Below are positions 9,035-18,293 of a stretch of DNA of 64,000 bases, one piece after another. A program made the translations under genes and the position numbers. Each line of letters starts with the position of its first letter. Position 1 is the first letter of the stretch. This stretch comes from CBDDGJ01 sp965199285 (lineage in GTDB: Bacteria > Pseudomonadota > Alphaproteobacteria > RS24): NCBI GenBank assembly GCA_965199285.1, contig OZ240687.1, forward strand, positions 1,736,001 through 1,800,000. Reading direction: 5' to 3'. Below the pieces are notes generated by a model that ran no database searches, was not told the origin of the DNA, and saw only the letters and a program-made list of their open reading frames with translations.

Positions 9035-9646
9035 CTAAATACCGACAGCCAGCATTTTCTGATAGGCAGGGCGCGCTTTTACGCTTTCAAGCCAGGCTTT
9101 GCTGGCTGGCTTATCATCCAAAAACCCATCCCGTAAATTTGATTCCATGCCAAAGCCCATCAAGCAATCTATAGCAGAGAAATCATCACCGATAAAATAA
9201 GCATGTGCTGCCAGATGCTCTTCCATATAAGTGACGGCTTTTTCACGTTCGGCTTTCGCATAAGCGCCTAACTCAGTTTCGGAGAAACCGAAGCCGTTAA
9301 TATAAACAGTTAACAGCCCTGGCAGAAAGGGAGCCCCTTCCGCACTATGCAGCCAAGTTAGATAAAGGTGATAATTTGCGGCATCAGGGTGCGGATGTAG
9401 CTTATGATTTGGGTCAAATTTCATCAGCAAATATTCGGCAATCGCGCCGGTTTCGGCGATGATTTTATCGCCATCTTCTAATATAGGCGCTTTGCCAAGG
9501 GGATGAATTTTGAGCAGGCTTTCAGGGGCGCGATTGGTTTCTTGCCGCTTATAGTGAATAATTTCATGCGGTGCTTCAAGTTCGGCCAGCAACCATACTA
9601 ATCGTTGCGAGCGCGAGGCATTAAGGTGGTGTAATTTTATGGTCAT
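9035..9646 (-). CDS. Glutathione S-transferase family protein
   Basis: 203 residues. N-terminal thioredoxin-like domain with MTIKLHHLNASRSQRLVWLLAEL, where the serine in NASRS is the likely activating residue, followed by KIHPLGKAPILEDGD (cis-Pro) and IIAETGAIAEYLL. The helical C-terminal domain carries FIGDDFSAIDCLMGF. It conjugates glutathione or acts as a peroxidase or isomerase; substrate unknown. It stands alone, divergent from the COQ4 gene. Confidence 0.92.
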   Translation of the reverse strand: MTIKLHHLNASRSQRLVWLLAELEAPHEIIHYKRQETNRAPESLLKIHPLGKAPILEDGDKIIAETGAIAEYLLMKFDPNHKLHPHPDAANYHLYLTWLHSAEGAPFLPGLLTVYINGFGFSETELGAYAKAEREKAVTYMEEHLAAHAYFIGDDFSAIDCLMGFGMESNLRDGFLDDKPASKAWLESVKARPAYQKMLAVGI

Positions 9647-9877
9647 TTATTATCTCCTTTATATTTCACTCTTCTTGCGGTACTATTTTCGCAAGCTTCA
9701 TAATATTGTCACGCATAAATAGCATAATCGACAGCATTTATGGCAATTATCCGCTTTTCCCCTCTTTATCCTAAACCACGCCGCAAATATCTGATATAAA
9801 AGGGTAAATGCAAAAATCGGATTTGCATTTTGCAGATGAAAAGATTATAATAGCTTTATGTCGTTAATTGAGGGGGC

Positions 9878-10645
9878 ATGCAGGAAGAGTATTCAAAATT
9901 TCGGTTTATACGAGTGATGCAAGCCACTAAGCGGCTTGTTCGCAATAAAGAAGATACCGCACAGGTTTTTGTGATTTTGGAAGCGCTGGGGCAATCTTCT
10001 GGCAAGAGGAGTTTTGCAAAATTTTCCAAGAGCCCGATTGCCAAGAAAATCTTTGCGGCAGAAAAACCATTGATTGATTATCTAAGTGATAAAGATTGGC
10101 TGTTAGCGCAGTCTGAGGACAGTCTGGCGCGGGCTTATTATGAGTTCACCTATCAGGAGGATTTATCGCCCGATGGGTTGCGCGATGCCAGCGAGATTGG
10201 TAATGATTTGCGCGCTGATTTATCGCATCTGCCCGAAGCGATAAGAGATGAGGCGATATGCTATCGCAATCGCCAACGCGATGCGCATGATTTATGGCAT
10301 GTCACAAATGGCTATAGCCGCGATACGTTGGGCGAATTATCCTTGCTGGCATTTACCTATCGGCAGCTTGGCAATATTGGCATTGTCTTTATTATTCTGG
10401 CAGGCATTGTGATGATGCGGAAACATATTCCTGATGTCGGCATTGCAAAAGCGGTGTGGGAAGGTTATCGCAATGCTGGGCGAGCGGCATGGTTACCGGC
10501 GGCGGATTGGGAATATTTGCTCACGCGTCCCTTAAGGGAAGTGCGGGCAGAGCTGAATATCCCTACCCCCAAAATTTATCATCATACTTATCAGAATTTG
10601 CTCGCGCGCATGCCGAATTATCTTAACCTCGATACGGGTCTATAA
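9878..10645 (+). CDS. coq4: COQ4 family ubiquinone biosynthesis protein
   Basis: 255 residues. The diagnostic COQ4 zinc motif HDxxH-x11-E is present as HDLWHVTNGYSRDTLGE, followed by SLLAFTYRQLGNIGIVFIILAG. Family knowledge: COQ4 organises the ubiquinone-biosynthesis complex and has been linked to oxidative decarboxylation of the ring C1. A ubiG gene lies at 43.5-44.2 kb, so the ubiquinone genes are dispersed. An ArsC-like gene follows after 11 bases. Confidence 0.88.
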   Translation: MQEEYSKFRFIRVMQATKRLVRNKEDTAQVFVILEALGQSSGKRSFAKFSKSPIAKKIFAAEKPLIDYLSDKDWLLAQSEDSLARAYYEFTYQEDLSPDGLRDASEIGNDLRADLSHLPEAIRDEAICYRNRQRDAHDLWHVTNGYSRDTLGELSLLAFTYRQLGNIGIVFIILAGIVMMRKHIPDVGIAKAVWEGYRNAGRAAWLPAADWEYLLTRPLREVRAELNIPTPKIYHHTYQNLLARMPNYLNLDTGL

Positions 10646-10656
10646 TTTTTTTGAAC

Positions 10657-10995
10657 ATGAAAATATATGGTCTTAAAAATTGCGATAGTTGTAAAAAAGC
10701 ACTGCGCTGGTGCGATGAACAGAAAATTGATTATCAGTTTTATGATTTCAAAAAACAACCGCTTACGGCTGAAACGCTGACGCATTTTTTGGCGCATTGC
10801 GATATGTCGGTTTTGTTAAATAAGCGCGGCACGACATGGCGTAAATTATCCGATGCGGATAAGGAAAATGAAGATATGGCGCATGTACAAAATCTAATGC
10901 TCGCGAATAATTCCCTGCTCAAACGCCCGATTTGGGATTTTGGCGATGATGTGATGGTCGGCTTTACCGATGCGGTCAAAGCCCGAATTGGGTAA
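10657..10995 (+). CDS. ArsC/Spx family (YffB-type) thioredoxin-fold protein
   Basis: 112 residues from the ATG at 10657; a TTG two codons earlier is less likely. Begins MKIYGLKNCDSCKKALRWCDE, a CxxC at the tip of a thioredoxin fold, then YDFKKQPLT and NKRGTTWRKL, and NSLLKRPIW, the conserved ArsC-family Arg-Pro near the C-terminus. Members of this branch are annotated as arsenate reductase-like or Spx-like; no ars genes are nearby, so a true arsenate role is doubtful. Confidence 0.85.
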   Translation: MKIYGLKNCDSCKKALRWCDEQKIDYQFYDFKKQPLTAETLTHFLAHCDMSVLLNKRGTTWRKLSDADKENEDMAHVQNLMLANNSLLKRPIWDFGDDVMVGFTDAVKARIG

Positions 10996-11151
10996 TATTT
11001 TACAGATAACCGTCATACTATCTTGACTTAAGAAATTTGTTTCACATTTAATTTGTATAAAATTGGTTTTCTACCTTTACAATATAATAAGAAATATTTA
11101 TCTTAAAAGTAGAGTAAGCTAAAAACATCATTCTGTGAAGAGGAGAAAATA

Positions 11152-11298
11152 ATGCGAATTCTAATGATTAGCCTAGTTGCTTCAATAATCTTGCTACCAA
11201 CCTTGGTGCAGGCTCATGGCGGTGGATGTAGAAAATCATCACCACCAGGACAATGTTGCCATATGGAAACAAAAACAGGTATTGTTCATTGCCATTAA
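11152..11298 (+). CDS. Small secreted Cys/His-rich protein (48 aa)
   Basis: ATG at 11152 with AGGAGA seven bases upstream, stop TAA at 11296-11298. The peptide has a clear signal sequence (MRILMISLVASIILLPTLVQA) and a 27-residue mature part, HGGGCRKSSPPGQCCHMETK followed by TGIVHCH. The CH...TG..HCH ending resembles the short GCH-x-n-TG-x-YHCH modules found in small periplasmic proteins. The Cys/His density suggests metal binding or disulfides. The region before it is AT-rich and could hold a promoter. Function unknown. Confidence 0.72.
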   Translation: MRILMISLVASIILLPTLVQAHGGGCRKSSPPGQCCHMETKTGIVHCH

Positions 11299-11341
11299 TA
11301 AGAAATGGTAAATTATTTTTAGAACATAAATTGTTTTAGAA

Positions 11342-11599
11342 TTATGTCGTCCTTTTCTCGACGGTAAAATAATATAGCGTTTTGCCGTGCCACGCATTGT
11401 CTTGGCTGTGCTGGGCAATGAGCTGATGCCCCTCTTCATGGCAAAAATGCGGGATATCAACCGCGCTCATCGGGTCGCTGGCGATAAGTTCTATCGTTTC
11501 ATCAACGCCAATGCTCTGTAAGGCTTTCCGCAATTTCAAAACGGGGTGCGGGCATAATTGCCCCCTCGCGTCAATTTTTAGGGCATCAATTTTTTGCAT
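11342..11599 (-). CDS. TusA-like sulfurtransferase
   Basis: 85 residues with the family signature LDARGQLCPHPVLKLRKAL, here KIDARGQLCPHPVLKLRKAL; the CPxP cysteine carries persulfide sulfur. TusA-like proteins relay sulfur for tRNA thiolation, molybdenum cofactor or sulfur oxidation. It sits 5 bases downstream of an MBL-fold hydrolase in the same direction, a pairing also typical of persulfide metabolism, so the two may work together (inference). Confidence 0.9.
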   Translation of the reverse strand: MQKIDALKIDARGQLCPHPVLKLRKALQSIGVDETIELIASDPMSAVDIPHFCHEEGHQLIAQHSQDNAWHGKTLYYFTVEKRTT

Positions 11600-11604
11600 T
11601 TGGT

Positions 11605-12582
11605 TTAAGCGCTATTCGTCTCTTTTTTATAATTCGCCATGCCGGCAAATAGCGCTGCTATATCGGGGCGGTCTTGCATGCCAAATTCATGATAAAGCGT
11701 CGCACAATTAATCACCACCCGCTCGCGGTCGCCCCAATCATTATATTCGTGTATGGCAATATCAAGCGCGGCGTCATAATAGCTTAGGCCCGCATCATAG
11801 CGTTTGCGCGCCTCGCGGGTGAGCATGGTGAGATAATCAATGACTTTCTGTACCCCTTGTTTTGTGGTGATGGGACCATGTCCGGGTATGATTGTTTCGA
11901 CATCCATATCTATAATCAGCTTGCACGCATTAATCCAGTTTTGTACCGGCCCTTCCCATATAATCGGGTGGCCGCCAATAAATAAAATATCGCCCGTATA
12001 AACGGTTTTGTCGGCAGGCACATGCACAAGCGTATCCCCTGGTGTATGGGCAGGGCCGACATGGTGCAGCTTCACATCCTTACTGCCGATTTTTATATCC
12101 ATATCAGTCTCAAAAACTGTATCGGCAGGGCGCGGGGTCACCGACTTAAAATCAAACGGACCAAAACAGGAAACAAGATACTCACCCAAATCACCAAGCT
12201 CTGGCGCGGCATCCAAAAACCCTTGCACCAAAGCAGGGGGTTCATGCTTCATGCCTTCAACGGTTAATTTATGGGCGATGATTTCAGCATCAGGGCAGCA
12301 GCAATTCCCATTACAATGGTCGCCATTATGATGGGTGTTAATGACTTTGTTAATCATTTTTGCATCTGGTGTTGCATCGGCATAGGCGGTGAGCATATCT
12401 TGGGTCAGCGGCACATCAAAAAGCGTATCGACAACCAATGCCTCGCCATCGCTCACCACCAGACCAGAATTTGACCAGCCCCAGCCGCCATCTGGTTGCA
12501 GCCACGCATAAGCACCATTGCCAATTTGATGCAGCCCCTTTGTATAGGTAAATTTTGGATGCGCCATTGACATAATAGACAT
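11605..12582 (-). CDS. MBL-fold metallo-hydrolase
   Basis: 325 residues from the ATG at 12582, supported by GGAGAG just upstream on the minus strand; a longer frame to 12645 lacks a ribosome-binding site. The metal-binding block reads THHNGDHCNGN, matching HxHxDH except that Asn replaces the second His, followed by later ligands in HVGPAHTPGD and IIPGHGP. A CCC run (NCCCPDAE) is odd. Such quinoprotein-relay-like or SoxH-like hydrolases act on small thioesters or persulfides. Substrate not determinable. Confidence 0.85.
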   Translation of the reverse strand: MSIMSMAHPKFTYTKGLHQIGNGAYAWLQPDGGWGWSNSGLVVSDGEALVVDTLFDVPLTQDMLTAYADATPDAKMINKVINTHHNGDHCNGNCCCPDAEIIAHKLTVEGMKHEPPALVQGFLDAAPELGDLGEYLVSCFGPFDFKSVTPRPADTVFETDMDIKIGSKDVKLHHVGPAHTPGDTLVHVPADKTVYTGDILFIGGHPIIWEGPVQNWINACKLIIDMDVETIIPGHGPITTKQGVQKVIDYLTMLTREARKRYDAGLSYYDAALDIAIHEYNDWGDRERVVINCATLYHEFGMQDRPDIAALFAGMANYKKETNSA

Positions 12583-12673
12583 ATTTTCTCTCCTATTTGC
12601 TTTAATCTGCCATATTTCCCTTGCTTGTACCAGCCTTATGGGCATGGTATATGAGAGCTAAGAGGTAAATATA

Positions 12674-13411
12674 GTGCAGACAATTATTTGTATGAAATGG
12701 GGTAAGCGCTATGGCGCGGATTATGTTAATCGCTTAGCCCGTGCGATTGCGCGCAACACGCGACGCCCAACCCGCCTTATTTGCTTTACCGATGACCGCA
12801 CGGGTATTGATGAGGCGGTTATTTGCCATGAACTCCCCTCTATCACCTTGCCGGATGAGTTGAGCTGGACACCATGGCGCAAATTAGCCATATGGCAATA
12901 TCCCTTAATTGATCTGGCGGGTGATGTGCTGTTTCTTGACCTTGATTTAGTGATTATTGGCGATTTGGATCGGTTATTTGATTATCATCCTGGTAGCTAT
13001 TGCGTGATCGATAATTGGACGCAAAAAGGGCAAGGCATTGGCAATACAAGTTGTTTTCGGTTTCCGGTCGAACGCTATCGGCAGATTTTCGATCATTTCG
13101 AAGCGCAGCAAAAATCTGTATTAGATGAATATCGAATTGAACAGCAATATATTAGCGCGCTTATTCCCGAACAAAAATTTTGGCCAGACGACTGGTGTGT
13201 GAGTTTCAAACATAGTCTTTTACCAGCTTGGCCATTACGCCTGTGGCAAGCAGCGCCGCAGCCAGATGATGCCAGCATTGTCGCCTTTACCGGCAAGCCA
13301 GACCCAGATGATGCGATTATTGGGCGCTGGCCGCTTGAAGGTAAAGGCTGGTATAAAGGGTTTTATAAGCGCTTGCGCCCGGTTAAATGGGTGGCGAAAG
13401 CGTGGCAATAG
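12674..13411 (+). CDS. Glycosyltransferase-like protein (DxD type)
   Basis: 245 residues with a GTG start at 12674 preceded by AGAGGT. The N-terminal IICMKWGKRYGADYVNRL, the ICFTDDRTG segment and the acidic DVLFLDLDLVIIGDLD (DxD nucleotide-sugar/metal site) resemble GT8/GT32-like glycosyltransferases. The end KGWYKGFYKRLRPVKWVAKAW is basic and could touch membrane. No polysaccharide cluster surrounds it, so the acceptor is unknown. Confidence 0.62.
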   Translation: MQTIICMKWGKRYGADYVNRLARAIARNTRRPTRLICFTDDRTGIDEAVICHELPSITLPDELSWTPWRKLAIWQYPLIDLAGDVLFLDLDLVIIGDLDRLFDYHPGSYCVIDNWTQKGQGIGNTSCFRFPVERYRQIFDHFEAQQKSVLDEYRIEQQYISALIPEQKFWPDDWCVSFKHSLLPAWPLRLWQAAPQPDDASIVAFTGKPDPDDAIIGRWPLEGKGWYKGFYKRLRPVKWVAKAWQ

Positions 13412-13444
13412 CGTATAAGTAAAATCAATGAAAAGGAGATTATA

Positions 13445-14611
13445 ATGTCAGTTTGCATGATCGGATGGGGGCATACAAAATTCGGAAAATCGGAAGATAT
13501 GGGGCTGGAGGATTTGCTGGTTGCGGCGGCGCAAGAGGCGCTTGCGGACGCAAAACTCGCGCCAGAAGACATTGATGCGATTTATGTCGGCACATTTAAT
13601 GCCGGCATGTCGGAGCAGGATTTTTCATCCTCATTGGCCTTACAGGTTGATGAGATTTTTCGTTTCAAACCTTCCACACGGGTTGAGAATGCTTGTGGGA
13701 CAGGATCGGCGGCAGTGTTTCAAGCTGCCAATATGATCGAAGCTGGCCGCGCAAAACATGTTTTGGCAATCGGGGTTGAGAAAATGACGCATCTTTCAAG
13801 CCGCGATGTTGGGCGTTGCTTATCGCGTGCCAGCTATATGCTAGAAGAGGGCGATAATGGGCTGACCTTTCCGGGTATTTTTGGTCTGATTGCGGATAAA
13901 TATTTCCAACGCTATGGCGATCATTCGGATGCGCTGGCGCATATTGCTGCCAAAAACCATAAAAATGGCGCGGTTAATCCGCTCGCCCATATGCAAACAG
14001 ATTTTGGCTATGAGTTTTGTCGCACCGAGTCTGAAAAAAATCCGCTCGTTGCTGGCCCCTTAAAGCGGACGGATTGTTCGATGATCTCAGATGGCGCGGC
14101 GGCGGTCATTTTAACTGATGAGGAAACCGCAAAAAGCCATGAAAAAGCCATTCGCTTCAAATCGCGGGTGCAGGTGAATGATTATCTGCCAATGAGCAAG
14201 CGCGATGCCGTTGCCTTTGAAGGGCCGCAACGGGCGTGGCAAGAAGCATTGAAAGAGACAAATATGCAGCTCGAAGATCTTGATTTGGTTGAAACCCATG
14301 ATTGTTTTACCATTGCCGAGCTTATTCAATATGAAGCGATGGGCTTAACCGAGGCGGGCAAAGGCGCGACTGCGCTTAAAGAAGGCTGGGTGTATAAGGA
14401 TGGCAAGCTGCCGGTCAATGCGTCTGGCGGATTGAAAGCAAAGGGGCATCCGGTTGGCGCAACTGGCGTTTCTATGCATGTAATGGCGGCACGGCAATTA
14501 ATGGAAGATGCGGGCGACATGCAAATTTCGGGTGCTAAAACCGCCGCTATTTTTAATATGGGCGGTGCGGCGGTTGCCAATTATGTGTCAATTATCGAAC
14601 GGGCGCGCTAA
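13445..14611 (+). CDS. Thiolase family protein (SCP2-type acetyl-CoA acyltransferase)
   Basis: 388 residues. The nucleophilic Cys sits in ENACGTGSAAVFQA, a catalytic His in ETHDCFTIAEL and a C-terminal GGLKAKGHPVGATGVSMHV provides the second His. The sequence is of the SCP-x/non-condensing thiolase group, often seen in steroid and branched-acyl catabolism, rather than PhaA/FadA. It fits with the acyl-CoA dehydrogenase and thioesterases around it. Preceded by an AAGGAG ribosome-binding site. Confidence 0.92.
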   Translation: MSVCMIGWGHTKFGKSEDMGLEDLLVAAAQEALADAKLAPEDIDAIYVGTFNAGMSEQDFSSSLALQVDEIFRFKPSTRVENACGTGSAAVFQAANMIEAGRAKHVLAIGVEKMTHLSSRDVGRCLSRASYMLEEGDNGLTFPGIFGLIADKYFQRYGDHSDALAHIAAKNHKNGAVNPLAHMQTDFGYEFCRTESEKNPLVAGPLKRTDCSMISDGAAAVILTDEETAKSHEKAIRFKSRVQVNDYLPMSKRDAVAFEGPQRAWQEALKETNMQLEDLDLVETHDCFTIAELIQYEAMGLTEAGKGATALKEGWVYKDGKLPVNASGGLKAKGHPVGATGVSMHVMAARQLMEDAGDMQISGAKTAAIFNMGGAAVANYVSIIERAR

Positions 14612-14657
14612 TAAGATGTCTCTAGTACCAGTAATCTTTAAGTGGAGTAAATAAAAT

Positions 14658-15704
14658 ATGAAGCGGCTCGTCAAGAATACAATACTGCTTATTCCACAAA
14701 TCCGTAAGGTTTGGACGGAGAGAAATCACTTTGCGCAAGAGCTAATGAAGCGTGAAGTAGAGCTGGCTGAAGCTCAAAATAATATTGCCAATTTAATTGC
14801 AACGAAAGCCGAAATGGAAGTGTGTCAAAAGCGATCGCCACAATGCGTTTTTATTCTTGGCTTCATGAGGTCAAATACAACGATTACACTTGCACTTATC
14901 AATACAGCACGCAATGCATTCTTATTAGGTGAAGCAAGTTTTCATTTGCCTAGAGAAGGAGCGCGTTGGTCGGATTTATATAATCAGCAGCATATAGAAT
15001 TCAAAAACCAAGCGACAAAATCAACCTATGTACCAGATTTTATTCCTAAGCGAGATCATAAATGGTGGGAATGGTTAGACGTTGGAGGAGATCATTTTGA
15101 TGTTATTGGAGATAAGCTGGCGTTTTCTGCCGCCTTACTTTCAGAATATAGTAGAGAAGAAATTTCTAAATTTTATGAAGCCCGTTTTTTCTCTGCAAAA
15201 TATATTTTTACGTTACGAAGCCCCATTCAATCAATTGCCTCAGCTCACAAATTATGGGGGGTGATTAATAGTCAACAAGAGTGGAGACAGGAATATATTG
15301 CTTGGCTTACATTTATACAGCTTTGGGCTGATTGGGTGCGAAATTTTCCCAATACGATTACTCTTTTTTCAGAAGATTTTTCACCAGAAATAATTAACTC
15401 CATCGCAGAGTTTACAGAACTTGACCTTTCTAATGCGAAGAATCTATTGGGTGAACAGGATTATCAGATTCATAATTTAGAAAACCATCCCCCTGAGCTA
15501 AGGGCGATTCTTTCTCAACTTGAAGGAATATATAATTTGGCGCGAGACGCTATGACGGAAAATCCTGCCCTTTGGCAGCAGGCAAATCAAAAGCGTAATT
15601 CTTCCAGTTCTGAAACGACGAAGGGCATAAAATTCCCTACTACCAAACTAAGCCAATTATGGGTAGAAGCAGAAAATCTCCGTACACAATTACAGAAAGA
15701 GTGA
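14658..15704 (+). CDS. Sulfotransferase-like protein with N-terminal coiled coil
   Basis: 348 residues. After a helical, probably coiled-coil segment (about 15-58) comes FILGFMRSNTTITLAL (65-80), which resembles the PAPS-binding loop of sulfotransferases (FIxGxxRSGTT) with Asn for the usual Gly. The later YIFTLRSPIQSIASAHKLW matches the 3'-phosphate-binding part. The gene is more AT-rich than its neighbours and looks acquired. It may sulfate a glycan or lipid; the altered loop leaves activity uncertain. Confidence 0.6.
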   Translation: MKRLVKNTILLIPQIRKVWTERNHFAQELMKREVELAEAQNNIANLIATKAEMEVCQKRSPQCVFILGFMRSNTTITLALINTARNAFLLGEASFHLPREGARWSDLYNQQHIEFKNQATKSTYVPDFIPKRDHKWWEWLDVGGDHFDVIGDKLAFSAALLSEYSREEISKFYEARFFSAKYIFTLRSPIQSIASAHKLWGVINSQQEWRQEYIAWLTFIQLWADWVRNFPNTITLFSEDFSPEIINSIAEFTELDLSNAKNLLGEQDYQIHNLENHPPELRAILSQLEGIYNLARDAMTENPALWQQANQKRNSSSSETTKGIKFPTTKLSQLWVEAENLRTQLQKE

Positions 15705-15906
15705 GGCGCTGTATTGCGGGGGGAGGCACCAGCATCTATTATGGTCTCTGGATATGCTCTCAATGTATAACGTCAACAGATTTTTCTACGATTTGTTTCT
15801 TAACTTTGGGGGCTATCGGGGAAAACTGCCTTGCCTAAGCGCAAGAGCTTGGAATGGTGCTGGATTATCTTTGTGAACGAGAAAACACCAAAACAGATAA
15901 ATCAAA
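15705..15906. other. Short gene-free gap, possibly decayed coding sequence
   Basis: No intact gene. A short open stretch near 15840-15910 reads like the tail of a protein (QELGMVLDYLCERENTKT) but is stopped in frame just upstream, so it may be a remnant. Nothing else identifiable. Confidence 0.25.
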
Positions 15907-16794
15907 TTAAACGCTTAATCCTTCAACCAAAATGGCGGAGAGCGTTTGCCGTCTTGCATCTGGAATAATCATCGCCTTGCGCACCCGCAAATCCATAGCA
16001 ATGGCGACAGCGCTGGCCGTGGCCAGAGCATCCCCGTTTTTTGCATCAAACAACCAATGCACCCAAGTATAGGTTTTTTCCTGTAAATCGCTTAAGCCGC
16101 TTCGCAGGCAAATTTGTTGCCCAATTTGCGGATAGCGATGATAGACCAGTCGATATTCAAGTGCTGCGCCGCCCATATGTTCTTCTTCATCGCGGGCGCG
16201 CCCTTGGGTTTGTGCCAGCAAATGCGGGATGCTATCTGAAATCACCCCCATAAATGAGGCGGTACGAAACCGTCCGGCCTCATCGCAATAATATGGATCA
16301 ACAAAATTCAGATAGGTTTGAAAAAGCTGTAATGTTTCTGCCTCTGCCAGATTTGGCCTCGGACGCGGTGGCGACATATCCAGCCCGCGTGGCCGCCCAT
16401 GCGGGGGAATATCACATAAATAGTTTACGGCCTTTTCGTAAAGTGCGGCAGGCGGTTCGCGCAAGGTAAAAATGAAACTTGCGGCTGGCGAATGATGTTG
16501 CCCATGTCGCATTTCACAATAGATTTGCGCTGGCTGTGCGCGCACCAGCCCGACGATAAAATAATAAGGCGCGCCGCTTACTTGCTCGCGCAAAAACCGG
16601 GTATGGCTTTCGGCAAGCTGTGGCGCTTGTGTGATGCCGCAATGGTGGAAAAATCCATTTAGCGCATTGGTTGCCTTTTGCAGATAAAATCTGACATTCA
16701 TATGCCCCATACGGTCAATTTCCCAACTCTGCACGCTATCGCGACAGCAAACCGGAAGGTGAGCCAGTGGATCATTCATGCTCTGATCATCCAT
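15907..16794 (-). CDS. Tandem-hotdog thioesterase family protein
   Basis: 295 residues, two hotdog repeats: the first begins RDSVQSWEIDRMGHMNVRFYLQ, the second carries GGAALEYRLVYHRYPQIGQ. The DxMGHMN pattern is the hallmark of 4HBT-type thioesterases. It overlaps the next upstream gene (a paralogue) by 8 bases, so the two form an operon and may form a complex. Acyl-CoA substrate unknown. Confidence 0.75.
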   Translation of the reverse strand: MDDQSMNDPLAHLPVCCRDSVQSWEIDRMGHMNVRFYLQKATNALNGFFHHCGITQAPQLAESHTRFLREQVSGAPYYFIVGLVRAQPAQIYCEMRHGQHHSPAASFIFTLREPPAALYEKAVNYLCDIPPHGRPRGLDMSPPRPRPNLAEAETLQLFQTYLNFVDPYYCDEAGRFRTASFMGVISDSIPHLLAQTQGRARDEEEHMGGAALEYRLVYHRYPQIGQQICLRSGLSDLQEKTYTWVHWLFDAKNGDALATASAVAIAMDLRVRKAMIIPDARRQTLSAILVEGLSV

Positions 16795-17716
16795 GCTTTG
16801 GTCTTATCGTAAATTTGGTTAGGGCTTGCGCAAGCTCTGGTGGGATTGTCTGCGCGCACCGCTTTTGCAGATTAAAACAAACACCTCGAACCCGCCCCAC
16901 AGCTGCAAGCGCGCCTGTTGCGGTATTAAAAATACGGTGCTCGATACAAATTGTTTTATCAGAAAGCGCGGCAAGCCCGCTATATGTTTCACAAATATCC
17001 CCGGCCAAAAGCTCGGAAACGTAAGCGAGTTTCATTTCACCAACCACAAAGCTGGTTTTTGTCTCACGCATTTTTTGCGGCGACATGCCTGCCGCATTCC
17101 AAAAACTAGCAACTGCTTCGGTAAAGCGGCGGACATAAAACATTGTATTCATATGCCCAAATTGATCGCATTCCCAAGCATTAATCGCCGCGCCGCCATA
17201 ACGGTTAAAACCGGCGGTTTTGCTTTTTTCAACTGTTATGCCCGCCGTCTCAATCCGCGCCGCAGATAGAAATTTGGGGGTTGCGTAATCTGGTAAGGGC
17301 ATTTGTAAGGGGTTGGCTTTTGCCAAAACCATATCGGGCCAGTGGTTGAGCTTACGCGCGTTAAGATCGAAATAGCCGATCACGGTACGAAATGTTGTAA
17401 CCAGCAGGTCTTCCCCATTACGGATCTCGGTAAAGACCACCATATGGCGATCATGAATCTCGACCGGGGCTGAATGGGCGATTAAAACTTCTCCCGACAA
17501 GGCTTCACGATGAAACCGTGCATGTTCCTCAAGCGCAACTGTGCCTTTTCCTTCGCGCTTTAGAAAATCTGGTGTTAGCCCAAACATATGCCGAATAAAA
17601 TGCCCCTGATCGGATGCCCTACCAAAATGATGGCTGACATTTAAATGCCCAATCTGATCACATTCCCATGCCTGAACAACGCCCCGATAGCCGGGTGATA
17701 AATTATCTGTTTCCAT
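16787..17716 (-). CDS. Tandem-hotdog thioesterase family protein, paralogue of neighbour
   Basis: 309 residues with two 4HBT-like repeats, each containing the active-site consensus: VVQAWECDQIGHLNVSHHF near residue 10 and AINAWECDQFGHMNTMFYV near residue 178. The internal repeat is clear. The protein resembles the downstream gene, with which it overlaps by 8 bases, so both derive from duplication. The likely reaction is hydrolysis of an acyl-CoA. Confidence 0.78.
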   Translation of the reverse strand: METDNLSPGYRGVVQAWECDQIGHLNVSHHFGRASDQGHFIRHMFGLTPDFLKREGKGTVALEEHARFHREALSGEVLIAHSAPVEIHDRHMVVFTEIRNGEDLLVTTFRTVIGYFDLNARKLNHWPDMVLAKANPLQMPLPDYATPKFLSAARIETAGITVEKSKTAGFNRYGGAAINAWECDQFGHMNTMFYVRRFTEAVASFWNAAGMSPQKMRETKTSFVVGEMKLAYVSELLAGDICETYSGLAALSDKTICIEHRIFNTATGALAAVGRVRGVCFNLQKRCAQTIPPELAQALTKFTIRPKHG

Positions 17717-17724
17717 AGGCTTGT

Positions 17725-18225
17725 TTATTCGAAGAGGGACAGATATTCACCATAGCCGCGCGCCTGCATCTCGTCTAAGGGGATGAACTCAAGCGCGGCT
17801 GAATTAATACAATAGCGTAAACCGGTTGGTGCAGGGCCATCATCAAACACATGCCCCAAATGGCTATCAGCATAACGGGATCGCAATTCGGTGCGACGGG
17901 TGATAAGTTTCCAATCATCTTTTTCAGTTATATAATGCGCGTCGATCGGCTGTGTAAAAGATGGCCAGCCCGTGCCACTTTTATATTTATGGGTAGATGA
18001 GAAAAGCGGCTCGCCCGATAAAATATCAACATAAATCCCCTTTTCTTTATTGTCCCAATATTCGTTTTGGAACGGGCGTTCAGTGCCATCTTTCTGGGTG
18101 ATCTGATATTGCAGGGGCGTGAGGCGGGAAATCGCCTCCTCATCCGGCTTGGGGTATGATTTTTGCGCCATAACAGGGGTAATGCTTAGGCAGGTCATAA
18201 AATATATAAGGTAAATAATCCGCAT
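17725..18225 (-). CDS. msrB: Peptide-methionine (R)-S-oxide reductase, exported
   Basis: 166 residues. Signal peptide MRIIYLIYFMTCLSITPVMA, so probably periplasmic. MsrB blocks: LSGEPLFSSTHKYKSGTGWPSF, RRTELRSRYADSHLGHVFDDGP and the catalytic RYCINSAALEF. Reduces methionine-R-sulfoxide in envelope proteins. The zinc CxxC pairs of some MsrBs are absent (GYVDILSGE-type region has Ser), which is common. It lies 8 bases upstream of nothing essential and follows lptD on the same strand. Confidence 0.94.
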   Translation of the reverse strand: MRIIYLIYFMTCLSITPVMAQKSYPKPDEEAISRLTPLQYQITQKDGTERPFQNEYWDNKEKGIYVDILSGEPLFSSTHKYKSGTGWPSFTQPIDAHYITEKDDWKLITRRTELRSRYADSHLGHVFDDGPAPTGLRYCINSAALEFIPLDEMQARGYGEYLSLFE

Positions 18226-18293
18226 AAATCTATTTATACGCTCAATCTATGGGGAAGTAAATAATAGTTTAGAAAACATATAGGGGGTCGATC

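Noticed and set aside
15840..15906. Transposase remnant
   Set aside because: Too short and stopped in frame; no terminal repeats seen.
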